A program made the position numbers and the translations under genes. The notes under the pieces were generated by a model, which had not been told where the DNA came from, searched no databases, and saw nothing but the letters and a program-made list of their open reading frames with translations. From Pseudoramibacter alactolyticus ATCC 23263 (GTDB taxonomy: Bacteria; Bacillota; Clostridia; Eubacteriales; Eubacteriaceae): a stretch of DNA of 64,000 nt. The stretch covers positions 405,631-469,630 of the forward strand of contig NZ_GL622359.1 in NCBI RefSeq assembly GCF_000185505.1, in the 5' to 3' direction. This document shows, one piece after another, positions 18,994-28,556 of the stretch (within the stretch, counting starts at the first letter, position 1; every line of letters begins with the position of its first letter).

Positions 18994-21350
18994 TCAAACG
19001 ATTGAAACAAAAAAACAATAGGCCGGAAATTTTGGCACCGGCGGGCAACGAAGCCGGCATTATCGCTGCGATTAATGCCGGCGCCGACGCTGTCTATTTT
19101 GGCGGAAAATTTTTTAACGCCAGACAGCGGGCTGATAACCTGGATGAAAAAGCCATTCGTCATTGTGTGCGTTTGTGCCATCAGCATGACATCAAGGCCT
19201 ATTTGACATTAAATATTTTAGTAAAAGATAGCGAGTGGGATGAACTGCTCGACTATCTTTGTTTTTTGGAAACGTCCGGACTCGATGGATTAATTGTTCA
19301 GGACCCGGGCCTTATTTGGGTTTTGCGGCGATATTATCCGCAAATAAAATTACAAACCAGCACACAAGCGTCGGTCGGCGGTCTTTTTGGCGTATTATTT
19401 TTTGAAACGATGGGATTCACGCGGGTGGTTCTGCCGAGGGAAATGCCCATTGCCGAAGTGTATGATATCAAAAAGCACAGCCGGATAGAGCTCAAGGTCT
19501 TTGCTCACGGGGCTTTATGTTTTGCCAGATCAGGACAGTGCCTGATGAGCAGCCTGATCGGCGGGCGCAGCGGCAACCGTGGCCTATGTGCCCAGCCTTG
19601 CCGGCAATACTATCATCTGATGGATACGCAGGGGAAACCAGTGCGGGAGGGCTATTTGCTGTCGATGAAGGATTTGAACACCCAAACGCATCTGGAAGAA
19701 ATCGCAGATGCCGGCGTCAGTGCATTCAAAATTGAAGGCCGGTTAAAAAACCAAGCGTATATTTATGCGACAACCAAAGCCTATGCGCAGATCCCTGAGG
19801 ATGCGAAACAAGCGCCGATCAATTTGGATGCGATTTTCAGCCGAGATTTTACCGCCGGCTGGCTTTTTGATCTGCATCATCATATCAATGCGCACGTTCA
19901 GAAAAAAAGAGGCGAGTTGATCGGTGAAGTTGAAAAGGTGGGCAGGCGTGAAATGGTCGTGACACTAAAAAAGGGTGTGACGCTGGCAGCAGGAGACGGA
20001 TTGGCCTTCGGGAAAGCTGCCGATCGTGGCATGCGGGTCGAAAACGTTCAAAACATTCGCGGGCAGGGAAACCGCGTCAGGGTTTTCGGCCATTCGGCAG
20101 CGCGAGCACATGAGCCGGTCTATCGCAATAAGAACAGCCGAATGCTTGCGGCGATTGCGTCAGCGGCAGAAAGGCCCGTCGATTTTAATCCGCTAGCCTT
20201 GTCGATTGATTTGGATCTGAAGAAAGACCGACCGATTCACTATAAGGCACGTGCGGATGAACGACAAATTGAAGGCCGCATTGCAATCGTGCCGTCACGG
20301 GCCCAGAAGCATCCGCTGGATCAAAAAATGATTCAAGGCCAATTGCAAAAATTGGGCGGGACGGATTATCTTTTGGCGGATTTGCATATAAAAATGACGG
20401 ATGCTCTTTTTTTATCGAAGAAAGACCTTAATCGGGTTCGCCGCGGAGTGATTGAACAATTGGATGCTCCTGGAAAACGCAAGATTGATTTGTCGGTATT
20501 ATGGTCAACCCCAAGAAAAATTCGGGATGGGCACCCCCCGATATCCCTTGAAGTCAGAGGGCTTGATCAAATAGAGGCACTGCGCGAATGTCAGCCGGAT
20601 GAATGGGTTTTGCCATTGGATGGCGTCAAATCCATACCGCGGTTGCATGGACTGGTTCAACAGTTAAAAAAAGAAAACGCCGCGGTCAGAATCGCTTTTC
20701 CGCATATCATGAACACGCAAAGCTGCCGCTCACTGGCTGCCCATTTGGATGAGATTGAAGCAATGGCGGCGGATGGTTATCTGGCTCGCAATTATGAAAC
20801 ACTTTATCTTCTTCGGCAGATAAAGCGGCCGATCGAAGCCGATGCATCTTTGCATGTGTTTAACACCGTGACGACCAAGGCCCTTGGCGAATGGGGGTGC
20901 GCTTCGGCCGCAATCTCTCATGAATTGGAAGCACCGGCGATTCAGTCGCTGTTAAAAAGATCGGCGTTGCCTTTGGTGCTTTCGGTATATGGTTTTCAGG
21001 CGGTCATGTTTTCGGATAATTGTGTGGTTGATTGCGATAAGAAACAGTGTTCCCGGTGTCCGCATCACGGCTTATATTTTTTAAAAGATCGCATGGGAAA
21101 GGTATTTCCGCTGGTGCTGGACAAAGCGGGGAAAACGGTGATCTATAACGCGGACAAGCTTTTTTTAACGCCTAAAATGCTCGAACCATTAAAAGGGATT
21201 GATCGCTATCGCATCCACGTGCTGAATGAAACGGCGGCAGAAATTTCGCAGGTGATGACAATTTACCGCAGCGGTCAAATGGCGAATCTGAACCAATTGG
21301 ATGAGGGGCAGCATTTTACAGCGGGCAATTTCAAGCGAGGCGTTCAATAA
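18990..21350 (+). CDS. Peptidase U32 family protein (RlhA/YhbU-like)
   Basis: A 786-residue protein. The N-terminal U32 domain starts PEILAPAGN and contains AGADAVYFGG, the signature region with FAHGALCFARSGQCLMSS and cysteines of RGLCAQPCRQ. A DUF3656-type C-terminal extension ends with a cysteine cluster (CVVDCDKKQCSRCPHHG). U32 proteins are linked to rRNA or tRNA hydroxylation or to collagen cleavage. The long form with this cysteine pattern resembles RlhA, which hydroxylates 23S rRNA, but the role here is inferred. It starts with GTG overlapping the previous stop codon. Confidence 0.85.
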   Translation: MIKRLKQKNNRPEILAPAGNEAGIIAAINAGADAVYFGGKFFNARQRADNLDEKAIRHCVRLCHQHDIKAYLTLNILVKDSEWDELLDYLCFLETSGLDGLIVQDPGLIWVLRRYYPQIKLQTSTQASVGGLFGVLFFETMGFTRVVLPREMPIAEVYDIKKHSRIELKVFAHGALCFARSGQCLMSSLIGGRSGNRGLCAQPCRQYYHLMDTQGKPVREGYLLSMKDLNTQTHLEEIADAGVSAFKIEGRLKNQAYIYATTKAYAQIPEDAKQAPINLDAIFSRDFTAGWLFDLHHHINAHVQKKRGELIGEVEKVGRREMVVTLKKGVTLAAGDGLAFGKAADRGMRVENVQNIRGQGNRVRVFGHSAARAHEPVYRNKNSRMLAAIASAAERPVDFNPLALSIDLDLKKDRPIHYKARADERQIEGRIAIVPSRAQKHPLDQKMIQGQLQKLGGTDYLLADLHIKMTDALFLSKKDLNRVRRGVIEQLDAPGKRKIDLSVLWSTPRKIRDGHPPISLEVRGLDQIEALRECQPDEWVLPLDGVKSIPRLHGLVQQLKKENAAVRIAFPHIMNTQSCRSLAAHLDEIEAMAADGYLARNYETLYLLRQIKRPIEADASLHVFNTVTTKALGEWGCASAAISHELEAPAIQSLLKRSALPLVLSVYGFQAVMFSDNCVVDCDKKQCSRCPHHGLYFLKDRMGKVFPLVLDKAGKTVIYNADKLFLTPKMLEPLKGIDRYRIHVLNETAAEISQVMTIYRSGQMANLNQLDEGQHFTAGNFKRGVQ

Positions 21351-21362
21351 AGAGGAGTATCA

Positions 21363-23744
21363 ATGAATGACAGAAGTCTAAGGGTTCTCGAATATCCCCA
21401 AATTTTAGAAAGGGTGGCGGCACTTTGCGTGACAGATGGCGGAAAAGCTGCCGCGCGCCGGCTGCGGCCGTCATCCAGATTGGAAGAGGCCGATATCTGG
21501 CTGGACTGGACAGACGAAGCCACGGGAATGATTTTAAGAAACGGCCGTGCGCCCATGGCCGCGTTGTGCAACATTCCGGAGTATGTCCATCGGGCTGAAA
21601 TCGGGTCAACGCTTTCGATGCGTCAATTGCTCGAAATTGCAAGCAGCCTGCGCGTGGTGCGGGACATGCAGGCATATTTTGATGAAGATCCGGAACAAGA
21701 AGCGTTAAACCGGCTGCACAACGATTTTGATGCACTGGATCCCTGTGCCGATCTGGAAGCGGAAATCTCCAAGAAAATTATCGGGCCAAAGGAAATGTCG
21801 GACCGTGCATCCCGGGCGCTTAATCAGATCCGCAAGGAGATAACGGCTAAAAACGCTCAGATTACCGATAAACTCAACAGGATCATTTCGTCATCGGCCA
21901 ATGAAAAAGTGCTTCAGGAACGCATTATTACGGTCAGGAATAATCGTTATGCGGTGCCGGTTAAACAAGAATACCGCAACCAGATTCCCGGCATTGTGCT
22001 GGATAAATCGGCAACGGGAGCCACCCTTTTTATTGAACCTGCCGCTGTGGTTCAGCTCAACAATGAATTGAAAATTTTATCGGTTGAGGAGGAAAAAGAA
22101 ATAGCGCGTATCCTCAAAGCGCTGACCGAAAAGATCGCGGCATATAAAATGGTCTTAATCGCAGATTACGATGTGCTCGTGCATCTGGATTTTGTTTTTG
22201 CCAAGGCGGCATATGGTTTGAATACGGGCGGTGTGCGCGTCGCTTTTAAAGATGATCGGGAAAACGTTTTGCAGTTGCTGCGGGCCAGGCATCCGCTGTT
22301 GGATCCAAGACAGGCCGTTGCCTCTGATATTGCGGTGTCCAAGGATATTCACACCATTGTGATTACCGGTCCGAACACCGGTGGGAAAACGGTCACGCTG
22401 AAGACGATTGGATTGCTCAGTGTCATGATTCAATCCGGATTGTTTGTGCCGGCGCGGGAAGGGAGTTATACGCGATGCTTTCGCGAAGTATTTGCCGATA
22501 TTGGCGATGAGCAAAGCATTGAACAATCGCTCTCCACATTTTCGGCGCATATGAAAAACACGGTGAATTTTATTGATAAAGCTCAAAAAGACGATCTCGT
22601 GCTTTTTGATGAATTGGGAGCGGGAACCGACCCGACGGAAGGCGCGGCGTTAGCCATTTCCCTGTTGGAGGTGCTGCACGCCCGAGGCGTGACGACGGTT
22701 GCGACAACCCATTATAGCGAGCTGAAAGAATACGCCTTGACAACTTCAGGGATTGTCAATGCTTCGGTTGAGTTTGACGTAGAGACTCTCCAACCTACCT
22801 ATCGTTTGCTGATTGGTATTCCCGGAAAATCAAACGCTTTTGAAATTGCCCAAAAACTGGGATTAAAACCGGAAATCATTGCGCGCGCGCGGGCTTATGT
22901 CAGCAAAGAAGCCAGTCGGTTTGAAGACACCTTGGATGTGCTTGAGTCAAAGCGTCGGGAGATGGAACGGCGATTGGAGGAAGCTGAACGCAAGGAATTG
23001 GAGGCGCAGGAAAAAACGGCGCAGATTGAAGAACAAATGGCGGCGCTCAAAGCAACACAGGAAACGATTCTCAATGAAGCCAGAGCTAAAGCCGATGCCC
23101 TTGTGACGCAGACGCAGCAGAAAACAGAAGCCATTTATCGGGAAATCCGTGAAATTCAAGAGCATACCAATCAGCAAATTGATAATAAAAGATTGGAATC
23201 CCTCCGCAAACAGATGCATAATGCCCATCAGCGCGCAGGTGCAGAAAAAAGAAAAAAACAGAAGCCGCAAAAACAACGGCTTGATGTTCAAACGTTAAAG
23301 CCAGGAATGACGGTGTACCTTGAAAATTTCCATAAGGAGGGCGAAGTTCTTGAGGTTAAGCCCGGTACACATCAGGTTTTGGTGCAGGTGGGTCCCATGA
23401 AGATAAAGGTTGGGGAGAAAGAACTTTCGGTTTTAACACATTATGGAAAGGCATTGGACAAAAAAGCGACGCCAAAGAAAACTAAAAGTTTTGACCGGCA
23501 TGCGATGAACACGCGTTTAGATCTTCGCGGACGAACGGCCGAAGAAGCGGTGTACATGGTTGAAAAATTTTTGTCGGATGCGGTTGTTGCCAATGCATCC
23601 CAACTCACCATTGTTCACGGCAAGGGAACAGGTGTTTTGCAACGGGTTGTGCAGGATTATCTGAAAAAATCGAATATGGTTCGAACTTTTCGCTTCGGCA
23701 ATCCCAGCGAAGGCGGAACCGGAGCGACAATTGTTGAATTATAG
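21363..23744 (+). CDS. mutS2: MutS2 family endonuclease/ribosome-rescue ATPase
   Basis: A 793-residue protein. The MutS core and ABC-type ATPase carry Walker A GPNTGGKT (about 335), a signature-like region and Walker B LVLFDELGAGTDP. A long coiled coil follows (about 515-620), then the Smr domain at the C-terminus with LDLRGRTAEEA and HGKGTGVLQ. In Firmicutes MutS2 splits collided ribosomes and also suppresses recombination. It is the last gene of the secG-to-mutS2 run. Confidence 0.95.
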   Translation: MNDRSLRVLEYPQILERVAALCVTDGGKAAARRLRPSSRLEEADIWLDWTDEATGMILRNGRAPMAALCNIPEYVHRAEIGSTLSMRQLLEIASSLRVVRDMQAYFDEDPEQEALNRLHNDFDALDPCADLEAEISKKIIGPKEMSDRASRALNQIRKEITAKNAQITDKLNRIISSSANEKVLQERIITVRNNRYAVPVKQEYRNQIPGIVLDKSATGATLFIEPAAVVQLNNELKILSVEEEKEIARILKALTEKIAAYKMVLIADYDVLVHLDFVFAKAAYGLNTGGVRVAFKDDRENVLQLLRARHPLLDPRQAVASDIAVSKDIHTIVITGPNTGGKTVTLKTIGLLSVMIQSGLFVPAREGSYTRCFREVFADIGDEQSIEQSLSTFSAHMKNTVNFIDKAQKDDLVLFDELGAGTDPTEGAALAISLLEVLHARGVTTVATTHYSELKEYALTTSGIVNASVEFDVETLQPTYRLLIGIPGKSNAFEIAQKLGLKPEIIARARAYVSKEASRFEDTLDVLESKRREMERRLEEAERKELEAQEKTAQIEEQMAALKATQETILNEARAKADALVTQTQQKTEAIYREIREIQEHTNQQIDNKRLESLRKQMHNAHQRAGAEKRKKQKPQKQRLDVQTLKPGMTVYLENFHKEGEVLEVKPGTHQVLVQVGPMKIKVGEKELSVLTHYGKALDKKATPKKTKSFDRHAMNTRLDLRGRTAEEAVYMVEKFLSDAVVANASQLTIVHGKGTGVLQRVVQDYLKKSNMVRTFRFGNPSEGGTGATIVEL

Positions 23745-23817
23745 TTTTAAATTAGAGATGCATTTAAGAAATAATAGTTATAATCTGAAATCATTCAAAA
23801 AGGAAGTAGGATAGTGC

Positions 23818-24252
23818 ATGCCTAAAATAGACATGAAACAAAGAGATTCCAGGGAGCAACGCATCATAGATACCATCCGGCGCTGTGGGTTGCGTGCAAC
23901 ACCGCAGCGGATCGAGTTATTAAAATTATTACGGGACACGAAAAGTCATCCGACGGCAGAGGCATTAATGCAGATGGCCAATCATGAGGGATTTAATTTG
24001 TCGATGGGGACCGTTTATAATACGCTCGACAGTTTTGAGAAAAAAGGGTTAATTTCTCGGGTTCATGGATCAAACGATGTGATGCACTATGATGCAGAAA
24101 CAGATTTTCATGTGCATTTGGTGGACCAATCCACAGAAGAGATTGTGGATCTTTTTGACGATGAATTGGAAGAATTAATTCGCAGACGTTTGAAGGCCAA
24201 ATTTCCGAATGGCTTTAATCCCCAAAGACTGGAAGTAACGATTTACCAATAA
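23818..24252 (+). CDS. Fur/PerR-family regulator lacking CxxC zinc cysteines
   Basis: A 144-residue Fur-superfamily repressor. The winged helix includes GLRATPQRIELL and SMGTVYNTLDSFEKKGLISR. The metal-site residues expected of PerR are present: H of SHPTAE, D and HVH in DAETDFHVHL, and D of IVDLFDDE. However, both CxxC pairs that hold structural zinc in PerR and Fur are missing: CENC-like becomes DQST, and the protein ends before the second pair. It may sense peroxide or metal with a non-zinc fold. It is followed by the cyclophilin gene. Confidence 0.85.
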   Translation: MPKIDMKQRDSREQRIIDTIRRCGLRATPQRIELLKLLRDTKSHPTAEALMQMANHEGFNLSMGTVYNTLDSFEKKGLISRVHGSNDVMHYDAETDFHVHLVDQSTEEIVDLFDDELEELIRRRLKAKFPNGFNPQRLEVTIYQ

Positions 24253-24297
24253 GATTTCTAATGATCAGAATTTAAAAATCAGGAGAAGATTAGACGG

Positions 24298-24792
24298 ATG
24301 ACAATAACAAATCCTAAAATTCAAATTGAAATGGCCAATGGCGGTATTGTAAAAGCGGAACTTTATCCGGAAGTGGCGCCGATTACGGTCGAAAATTTTG
24401 TCAAACTCATAAAAGAGGGTTTTTACGATGGGTTGATTTTTCATCGCGTTATCCCGGGCTTTATGATTCAAGGCGGAGATCCGGAAGGCAGTGGTATGGG
24501 CGGCCCAGGCTATAGCATCAAGGGAGAATTTGCTTCCAATGGGGTGGAGAACGATCTGAAGCACGATCGCGGCGTTCTTTCCATGGCCAGAAGCATGATG
24601 CCTGATTCTGCCGGTTCTCAGTTTTTTATTATGGTCGAAAAGGCCCCGCATCTGGATGGCGATTACGCTGCCTTCGGGCAAGTGACCGAAGGCATGGATG
24701 TGGTTGACGCGATTGTTAAGGCACCACGTGACACGATGGACAAACCACTTGAGGATCAGCAAATGACCAAGGTCACTTTGATCGAAGAATAA
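24298..24792 (+). CDS. ppiB: Cyclophilin-type peptidyl-prolyl isomerase
   Basis: A 164-residue cytoplasmic cyclophilin with no signal peptide. It contains GLIFHRVIPGFMIQGGDP (catalytic arginine), SMARSMMPDSAGSQFFI and YAAFGQV. It catalyses proline cis-trans isomerisation in protein folding. It lies 45 bases after the Fur-family gene and is followed by a strong terminator. Confidence 0.95.
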   Translation: MTITNPKIQIEMANGGIVKAELYPEVAPITVENFVKLIKEGFYDGLIFHRVIPGFMIQGGDPEGSGMGGPGYSIKGEFASNGVENDLKHDRGVLSMARSMMPDSAGSQFFIMVEKAPHLDGDYAAFGQVTEGMDVVDAIVKAPRDTMDKPLEDQQMTKVTLIEE

Positions 24793-24804
24793 TAAAAACA
24801 TAAT

Positions 24805-24869
24805 AAAAAAGCCGTTTATGATATATACGTTCCGGGTTGCGTGAGGTATGTATGCATAAACGGTTTTTT
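24805..24869 (+). terminator. Terminator after ppiB with long loop
   Basis: CCGTTTATG (24812-24820) pairs with CATAAACGG (24855-24863), flanked by A and T runs. A 34-base loop with further short pairings (ATATATAC/GTATGTAT) lies between. Confidence 0.75.
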
Positions 24870-24965
24870 ATTGCAAAGCTGCATTGTCAGATTGGTGGAT
24901 GGAATAATCATGCATTCAGGGGAAATGAATCGCGTTGCCACGCTGCAATTTAGCAAGTAAAAGCA

Positions 24966-24994
24966 TTGAACTTCGTATGTATTTCGGGTAAAAT
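24966..24994 (+). promoter_or_regulatory. Promoter of the ornithine carbamoyltransferase gene
   Basis: TTGAAC (24966-24971), 17-base spacer, TAAAAT (24989-24994). No ArgR-box is evident. Confidence 0.6.
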
Positions 24995-25029
24995 ATTAAA
25001 ACGGCCATTTGAATGGAAAGGGAAACACA

Positions 25030-26049
25030 ATGCAATTAAAAGGTAAAAGTTTTTTAACGCTTCGTGATTTTTCTCCAGAAGAAATCACATACATGATTGA
25101 TTATGCCCAGGCACTTAAAGCGAAAAAAAAAGCCGGACGGCGAGGAAATTTGTTGTCAGGCAAAAATATCGTTTTGCTTTTTGAAAAAACGTCGACGCGC
25201 ACGCGATGCTCCTTTGAAGTCGCAGCCTATGACGAAGGTGCCAATGTTACTTTTTTGACCAACTCGCAAATGGGAAGGAAAGAATCCATCGAGGATACAG
25301 CCAGGGTGCTGGGCCGTTTTTACGACGGCATTGAGTTCCGCGGATTTAAACAGAAAACGGTGGAGGATCTGGCAAAATATTCCGGGGTGCCGGTTTGGAA
25401 CGGCTTGACGGATTTTTATCATCCGACACAAATTCTTGCGGACATGTTGACGATTCGTGAAAATTTTGGAAATTTAGCAGGCCGCAAATTGGTGTTTGTG
25501 GGCGATGCCCGAAATAATATGGGCAATTCGTTGATGATCGGCTGTGTGAAATTGGGCATGCACTTTGTAGCACTGGCGCCGAAATCTTTGTTTCCGGATA
25601 AAAATCTGGTGGAAGCAATGCGCGGCGTTGCGGCGCAGACCGGAGGATCCATCACATTAACAGAAGATATGGCTGCCGGCGTGAAAGGTGCCGATGTGCT
25701 TTATACCGATGTTTGGGTCTCCATGGGTGAAGAAAATCAAATGGCCGAACGCATCGCCCTGCTGAAAGATTATCAGGTCAACAAAGCGATGGTTGCGGCG
25801 ACCGAAAATCCGGATGTGATTTTTTTGCATTGTTTGCCCGCTTTTCACGATCTAAACACGACTGTTTCAGCTTCGGTGTTCAGAGAATACGGTCTGGGCG
25901 AAATGGAAGTGAGTGATGCGGTTTTCCGAGCCCCTTATTCCAAGGTATTCGATGAAGCGGAAAATCGGATGCACGCCATTAAAGCAGTGATGTGTGCAAC
26001 GCTGGCTGATAATCGTCTGGATGCTGACGGCAAACCGATAGTGGATTAA
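25030..26049 (+). CDS. argF: Ornithine carbamoyltransferase
   Basis: A 339-residue enzyme joining carbamoyl phosphate and ornithine to citrulline. The carbamoyl-phosphate loop is STRTR (from S55), the HPTQ motif is present, and ornithine-binding [10 protein letters not shown] carries the active cysteine. The start is ATG 25030 behind AAAGGG; a longer frame from 25009 lacks a site. Neither arginine deiminase/carbamate kinase nor other arg genes are adjacent, so whether it works in biosynthesis or catabolism cannot be decided. Confidence 0.93.
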   Translation: MQLKGKSFLTLRDFSPEEITYMIDYAQALKAKKKAGRRGNLLSGKNIVLLFEKTSTRTRCSFEVAAYDEGANVTFLTNSQMGRKESIEDTARVLGRFYDGIEFRGFKQKTVEDLAKYSGVPVWNGLTDFYHPTQILADMLTIRENFGNLAGRKLVFVGDARNNMGNSLMIGCVKLGMHFVALAPKSLFPDKNLVEAMRGVAAQTGGSITLTEDMAAGVKGADVLYTDVWVSMGEENQMAERIALLKDYQVNKAMVAATENPDVIFLHCLPAFHDLNTTVSASVFREYGLGEMEVSDAVFRAPYSKVFDEAENRMHAIKAVMCATLADNRLDADGKPIVD

Positions 26050-26062
26050 AAGGAGTTAAGAA

Positions 26063-27547
26063 ATGATTTTAAGAGGGATTGTTGAGCTCCAAAACGGAAC
26101 AGACGTCCGGGGAATTGCCGCAACAGGAGTTCCCGGTGAAGATATCAATTTAGACGATAATAAAACCATGAAAATTGTTTACGCTTTTATCGAAGGGTTA
26201 AAGCGTCAATTGGGAAAAGATAAACTTAAAATTGCCGTTGGCCGGGATAGCCGTGTCTCCGGTGAATTGCTGGCTCAGGCAGCCTGCGTTGCGGGTGTCT
26301 GCACAGGCTCGCATGTGTATGACTGCGGATTGGCCACAACACCGGCCATGTTTATGACCACGGTGGATCCGTATTTGCAATGTGACGGTGCGGTGATGAT
26401 TACGGCCAGTCATATGCCGGCCAATCGCAACGGAATTAAATTCTTCACGCGAAGAGGCGGTATCGAAAAGGGCGAACTGGCGGCTGTGCTTAAGGAAGCA
26501 GAAGAGACTGAAACATCCTTCAACGGAGGACAACGAACCGATTCAAATTTCATGTCGGTCTATGCCGCCAATATTGTTGGAACTGTGCGCAGTGAAACCG
26601 GTAAGATTAAACCGTTGGCCGGGCTTCATATTGTCGTGGATGCGGGAAACGGTGCCGGAGGTTTTTTTGTCAAGGATGTATTGGAGCCCCTGGGAGCGAA
26701 TACCAAGGGATCACAGTTTTTAAATCCTGACGGTCACTTCCCCAACCACATTCCGAATCCGGAAGATTCGGACGCGATGGCCTCGGCAATCCAAATGGTT
26801 AAAAAAAGTCATGCAGATATGGGGATTATCTTTGACACCGATGTTGATCGATCGGCCATCATTGATGAAAATGGTGATCCGATCAATCGCGACGCATTTA
26901 TTGCGTTTATTGCAAAAATACTTTTGGACAAATATCCGGGAACAACCATTGTGACAGATTCAGTGACATCCACCGGCCTTGCAGATTATATCAATGCGCA
27001 CGGAGGTAAACACCGCCGTTTTAAACGGGGCTACCGCAATGTTATTAACGAGGCGATTCGCTTGAATAAAGCAGGTGAAGAATGCCATCTGGCGATGGAA
27101 ACCAGCGGTCACGGGGCCATTAAAGAGAATTATTTTCTGGATGACGGTGCTTATCTGGCCACAATGGCATTGATTGAATTGACTCGGCTGAAAAAGGAAG
27201 GAAAACCCCTTTCGCGTTTTCTGGAGGATTTGAAACAACCGTCAGAATCCGAAGAATTGCGCTATCGCATTAACGCTGACAATTTCAGGAAAAGAGGGGA
27301 GGCCATCCTCAAGGCATTTGAAAAATTTGCGGCGGAACAACCGGGGTGGTCGCTTGAGCTGCCCAATGAAGAAGGGGTTCGCGTTAACTGTGGGGCAAAA
27401 GCAGGCAATGGCTGGTGTCTCATGCGCCTTTCGCTTCATGAACCTAAGATGCCAATCAATATTGAGTCCGAAGAAATGGGCGGGTGCGCTAAGATAAAAG
27501 CCGTAATAAATCAGTTTGTGTCTCAATATTCAGAACTTGAATTGTAA
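26063..27547 (+). CDS. Alpha-D-phosphohexomutase family protein (ManB-like)
   Basis: A 494-residue phosphoglucomutase/phosphomannomutase-superfamily enzyme. The active serine loop is TASHMP (S116), the metal loop is DTDVDR, the sugar loop is METSGHGA, and the N-terminal substrate-entry loop is GTDVRG. It interconverts sugar 1- and 6-phosphates, but the substrate cannot be fixed from these motifs. It follows argF by 13 bases and ends at a bidirectional terminator. Confidence 0.9.
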   Translation: MILRGIVELQNGTDVRGIAATGVPGEDINLDDNKTMKIVYAFIEGLKRQLGKDKLKIAVGRDSRVSGELLAQAACVAGVCTGSHVYDCGLATTPAMFMTTVDPYLQCDGAVMITASHMPANRNGIKFFTRRGGIEKGELAAVLKEAEETETSFNGGQRTDSNFMSVYAANIVGTVRSETGKIKPLAGLHIVVDAGNGAGGFFVKDVLEPLGANTKGSQFLNPDGHFPNHIPNPEDSDAMASAIQMVKKSHADMGIIFDTDVDRSAIIDENGDPINRDAFIAFIAKILLDKYPGTTIVTDSVTSTGLADYINAHGGKHRRFKRGYRNVINEAIRLNKAGEECHLAMETSGHGAIKENYFLDDGAYLATMALIELTRLKKEGKPLSRFLEDLKQPSESEELRYRINADNFRKRGEAILKAFEKFAAEQPGWSLELPNEEGVRVNCGAKAGNGWCLMRLSLHEPKMPINIESEEMGGCAKIKAVINQFVSQYSELEL

Positions 27548-27557
27548 TTTTAAGAGC

Positions 27558-27597
27558 AATAAAAAAGAGAATGCGTTTTCTCATTCTCTTTTTTATT
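27558..27597. terminator. Bidirectional terminator between phosphohexomutase and DegV genes
   Basis: AATAAAAAAGAGAATG pairs with CATTCTCTTTTTTATT around an 8-base loop, with A and T runs giving U tracts on both strands. Confidence 0.9.
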
Positions 27598-27605
27598 GGC
27601 AAATT

Positions 27606-28457
27606 TTAAAAAGAAATAACAATGCCACCGTTATCGGCGTAAACCGTGCTGAGACCGCCGGCTTCTAAAATAATAATCTCTTTAAATTTAGCGCCGGCCT
27701 TGATAATTTCTTCCTTGAGTTTTAATGCTTTTTCCGGTGCGTTAACGTGTGAAATGGCGAGGATGCGCATGGGTGCATTAACGACCTCTTCAGTGATAAT
27801 TTGAGCCAGCCGAATCATTGTTTTTTTATGTCCGCGGCATTTTTCTTTGAGCTCAATCTCGCCGGAAACGCCCATCATAATGGGGATGATCTTTAAAACT
27901 TTTCCCACAAGCGCAACGGAATGCCTGATTCGGCCATTTCTCACCAAATTGTCGAGCGAGTTAAGCACAAAGAAGATAGACATATGGGCAATGTAATCTC
28001 GGACAATGGGAATTAAATCGACAGCCGAAAGATTGCGCTGGACTAATTCGATGATTTTAAGCACGGTGAGATCCTCGCCGGTTACCGCGGAGAGAGAGTC
28101 AAAAACATAAACACGATCGCCAAATCCCGCGTCTGCGGCCATCTGTTGGGCTATGCTTGCCGCATTATAACAGCCGCTGAGGTGTTTTGAAATGGTCACA
28201 ATGTAATTCATGGTATTGGGATCAAACGCATCAAAAAAATCTTGAGGAGAAGGACAGGCCGTTCCGATTTTATTTCTGCTCAGCTGCATTTTATCAATCA
28301 ATTCCGCCTGATTGAGATTGCGGTCGATGATTTCTTGATCATCAATAATGATTTTAAAGGGAATACGTTCGTAAGCAATGGATGAATCAAGCGCTGACAA
28401 ATCCAATTCTGTGCAGCTGTCCATAATAATTTTAGTATTGAGGTTTTTGGGGCCCAT
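27606..28457 (-). CDS. DegV family fatty-acid-binding protein
   Basis: A protein of about 283 residues of the DegV (EDD) family. These proteins bind fatty acids and, as FakB, present them to the FakA kinase. The start KIIMDSCTELD is the usual nucleotide-like strand, TACPSPQDF is the TSxPS-type lipid loop, and ISKHLSGCYNAA and the DSLSAVTGE motif are present. The start is ATG 28457, preceded by AAGGAG; an upstream in-frame ATG at 28502 is not supported. No fakA is nearby. Confidence 0.88.
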   Translation of the reverse strand: MGPKNLNTKIIMDSCTELDLSALDSSIAYERIPFKIIIDDQEIIDRNLNQAELIDKMQLSRNKIGTACPSPQDFFDAFDPNTMNYIVTISKHLSGCYNAASIAQQMAADAGFGDRVYVFDSLSAVTGEDLTVLKIIELVQRNLSAVDLIPIVRDYIAHMSIFFVLNSLDNLVRNGRIRHSVALVGKVLKIIPIMMGVSGEIELKEKCRGHKKTMIRLAQIITEEVVNAPMRILAISHVNAPEKALKLKEEIIKAGAKFKEIIILEAGGLSTVYADNGGIVISF

Positions 28458-28556
28458 GGGATCTCCTTGACAGACGAGATAATTTAATTGGTCGCAGTAC
28501 ATTCATCAATGATTTTTAATTATTATATCAAATCGAATTAAACAGATGAATGCCTT

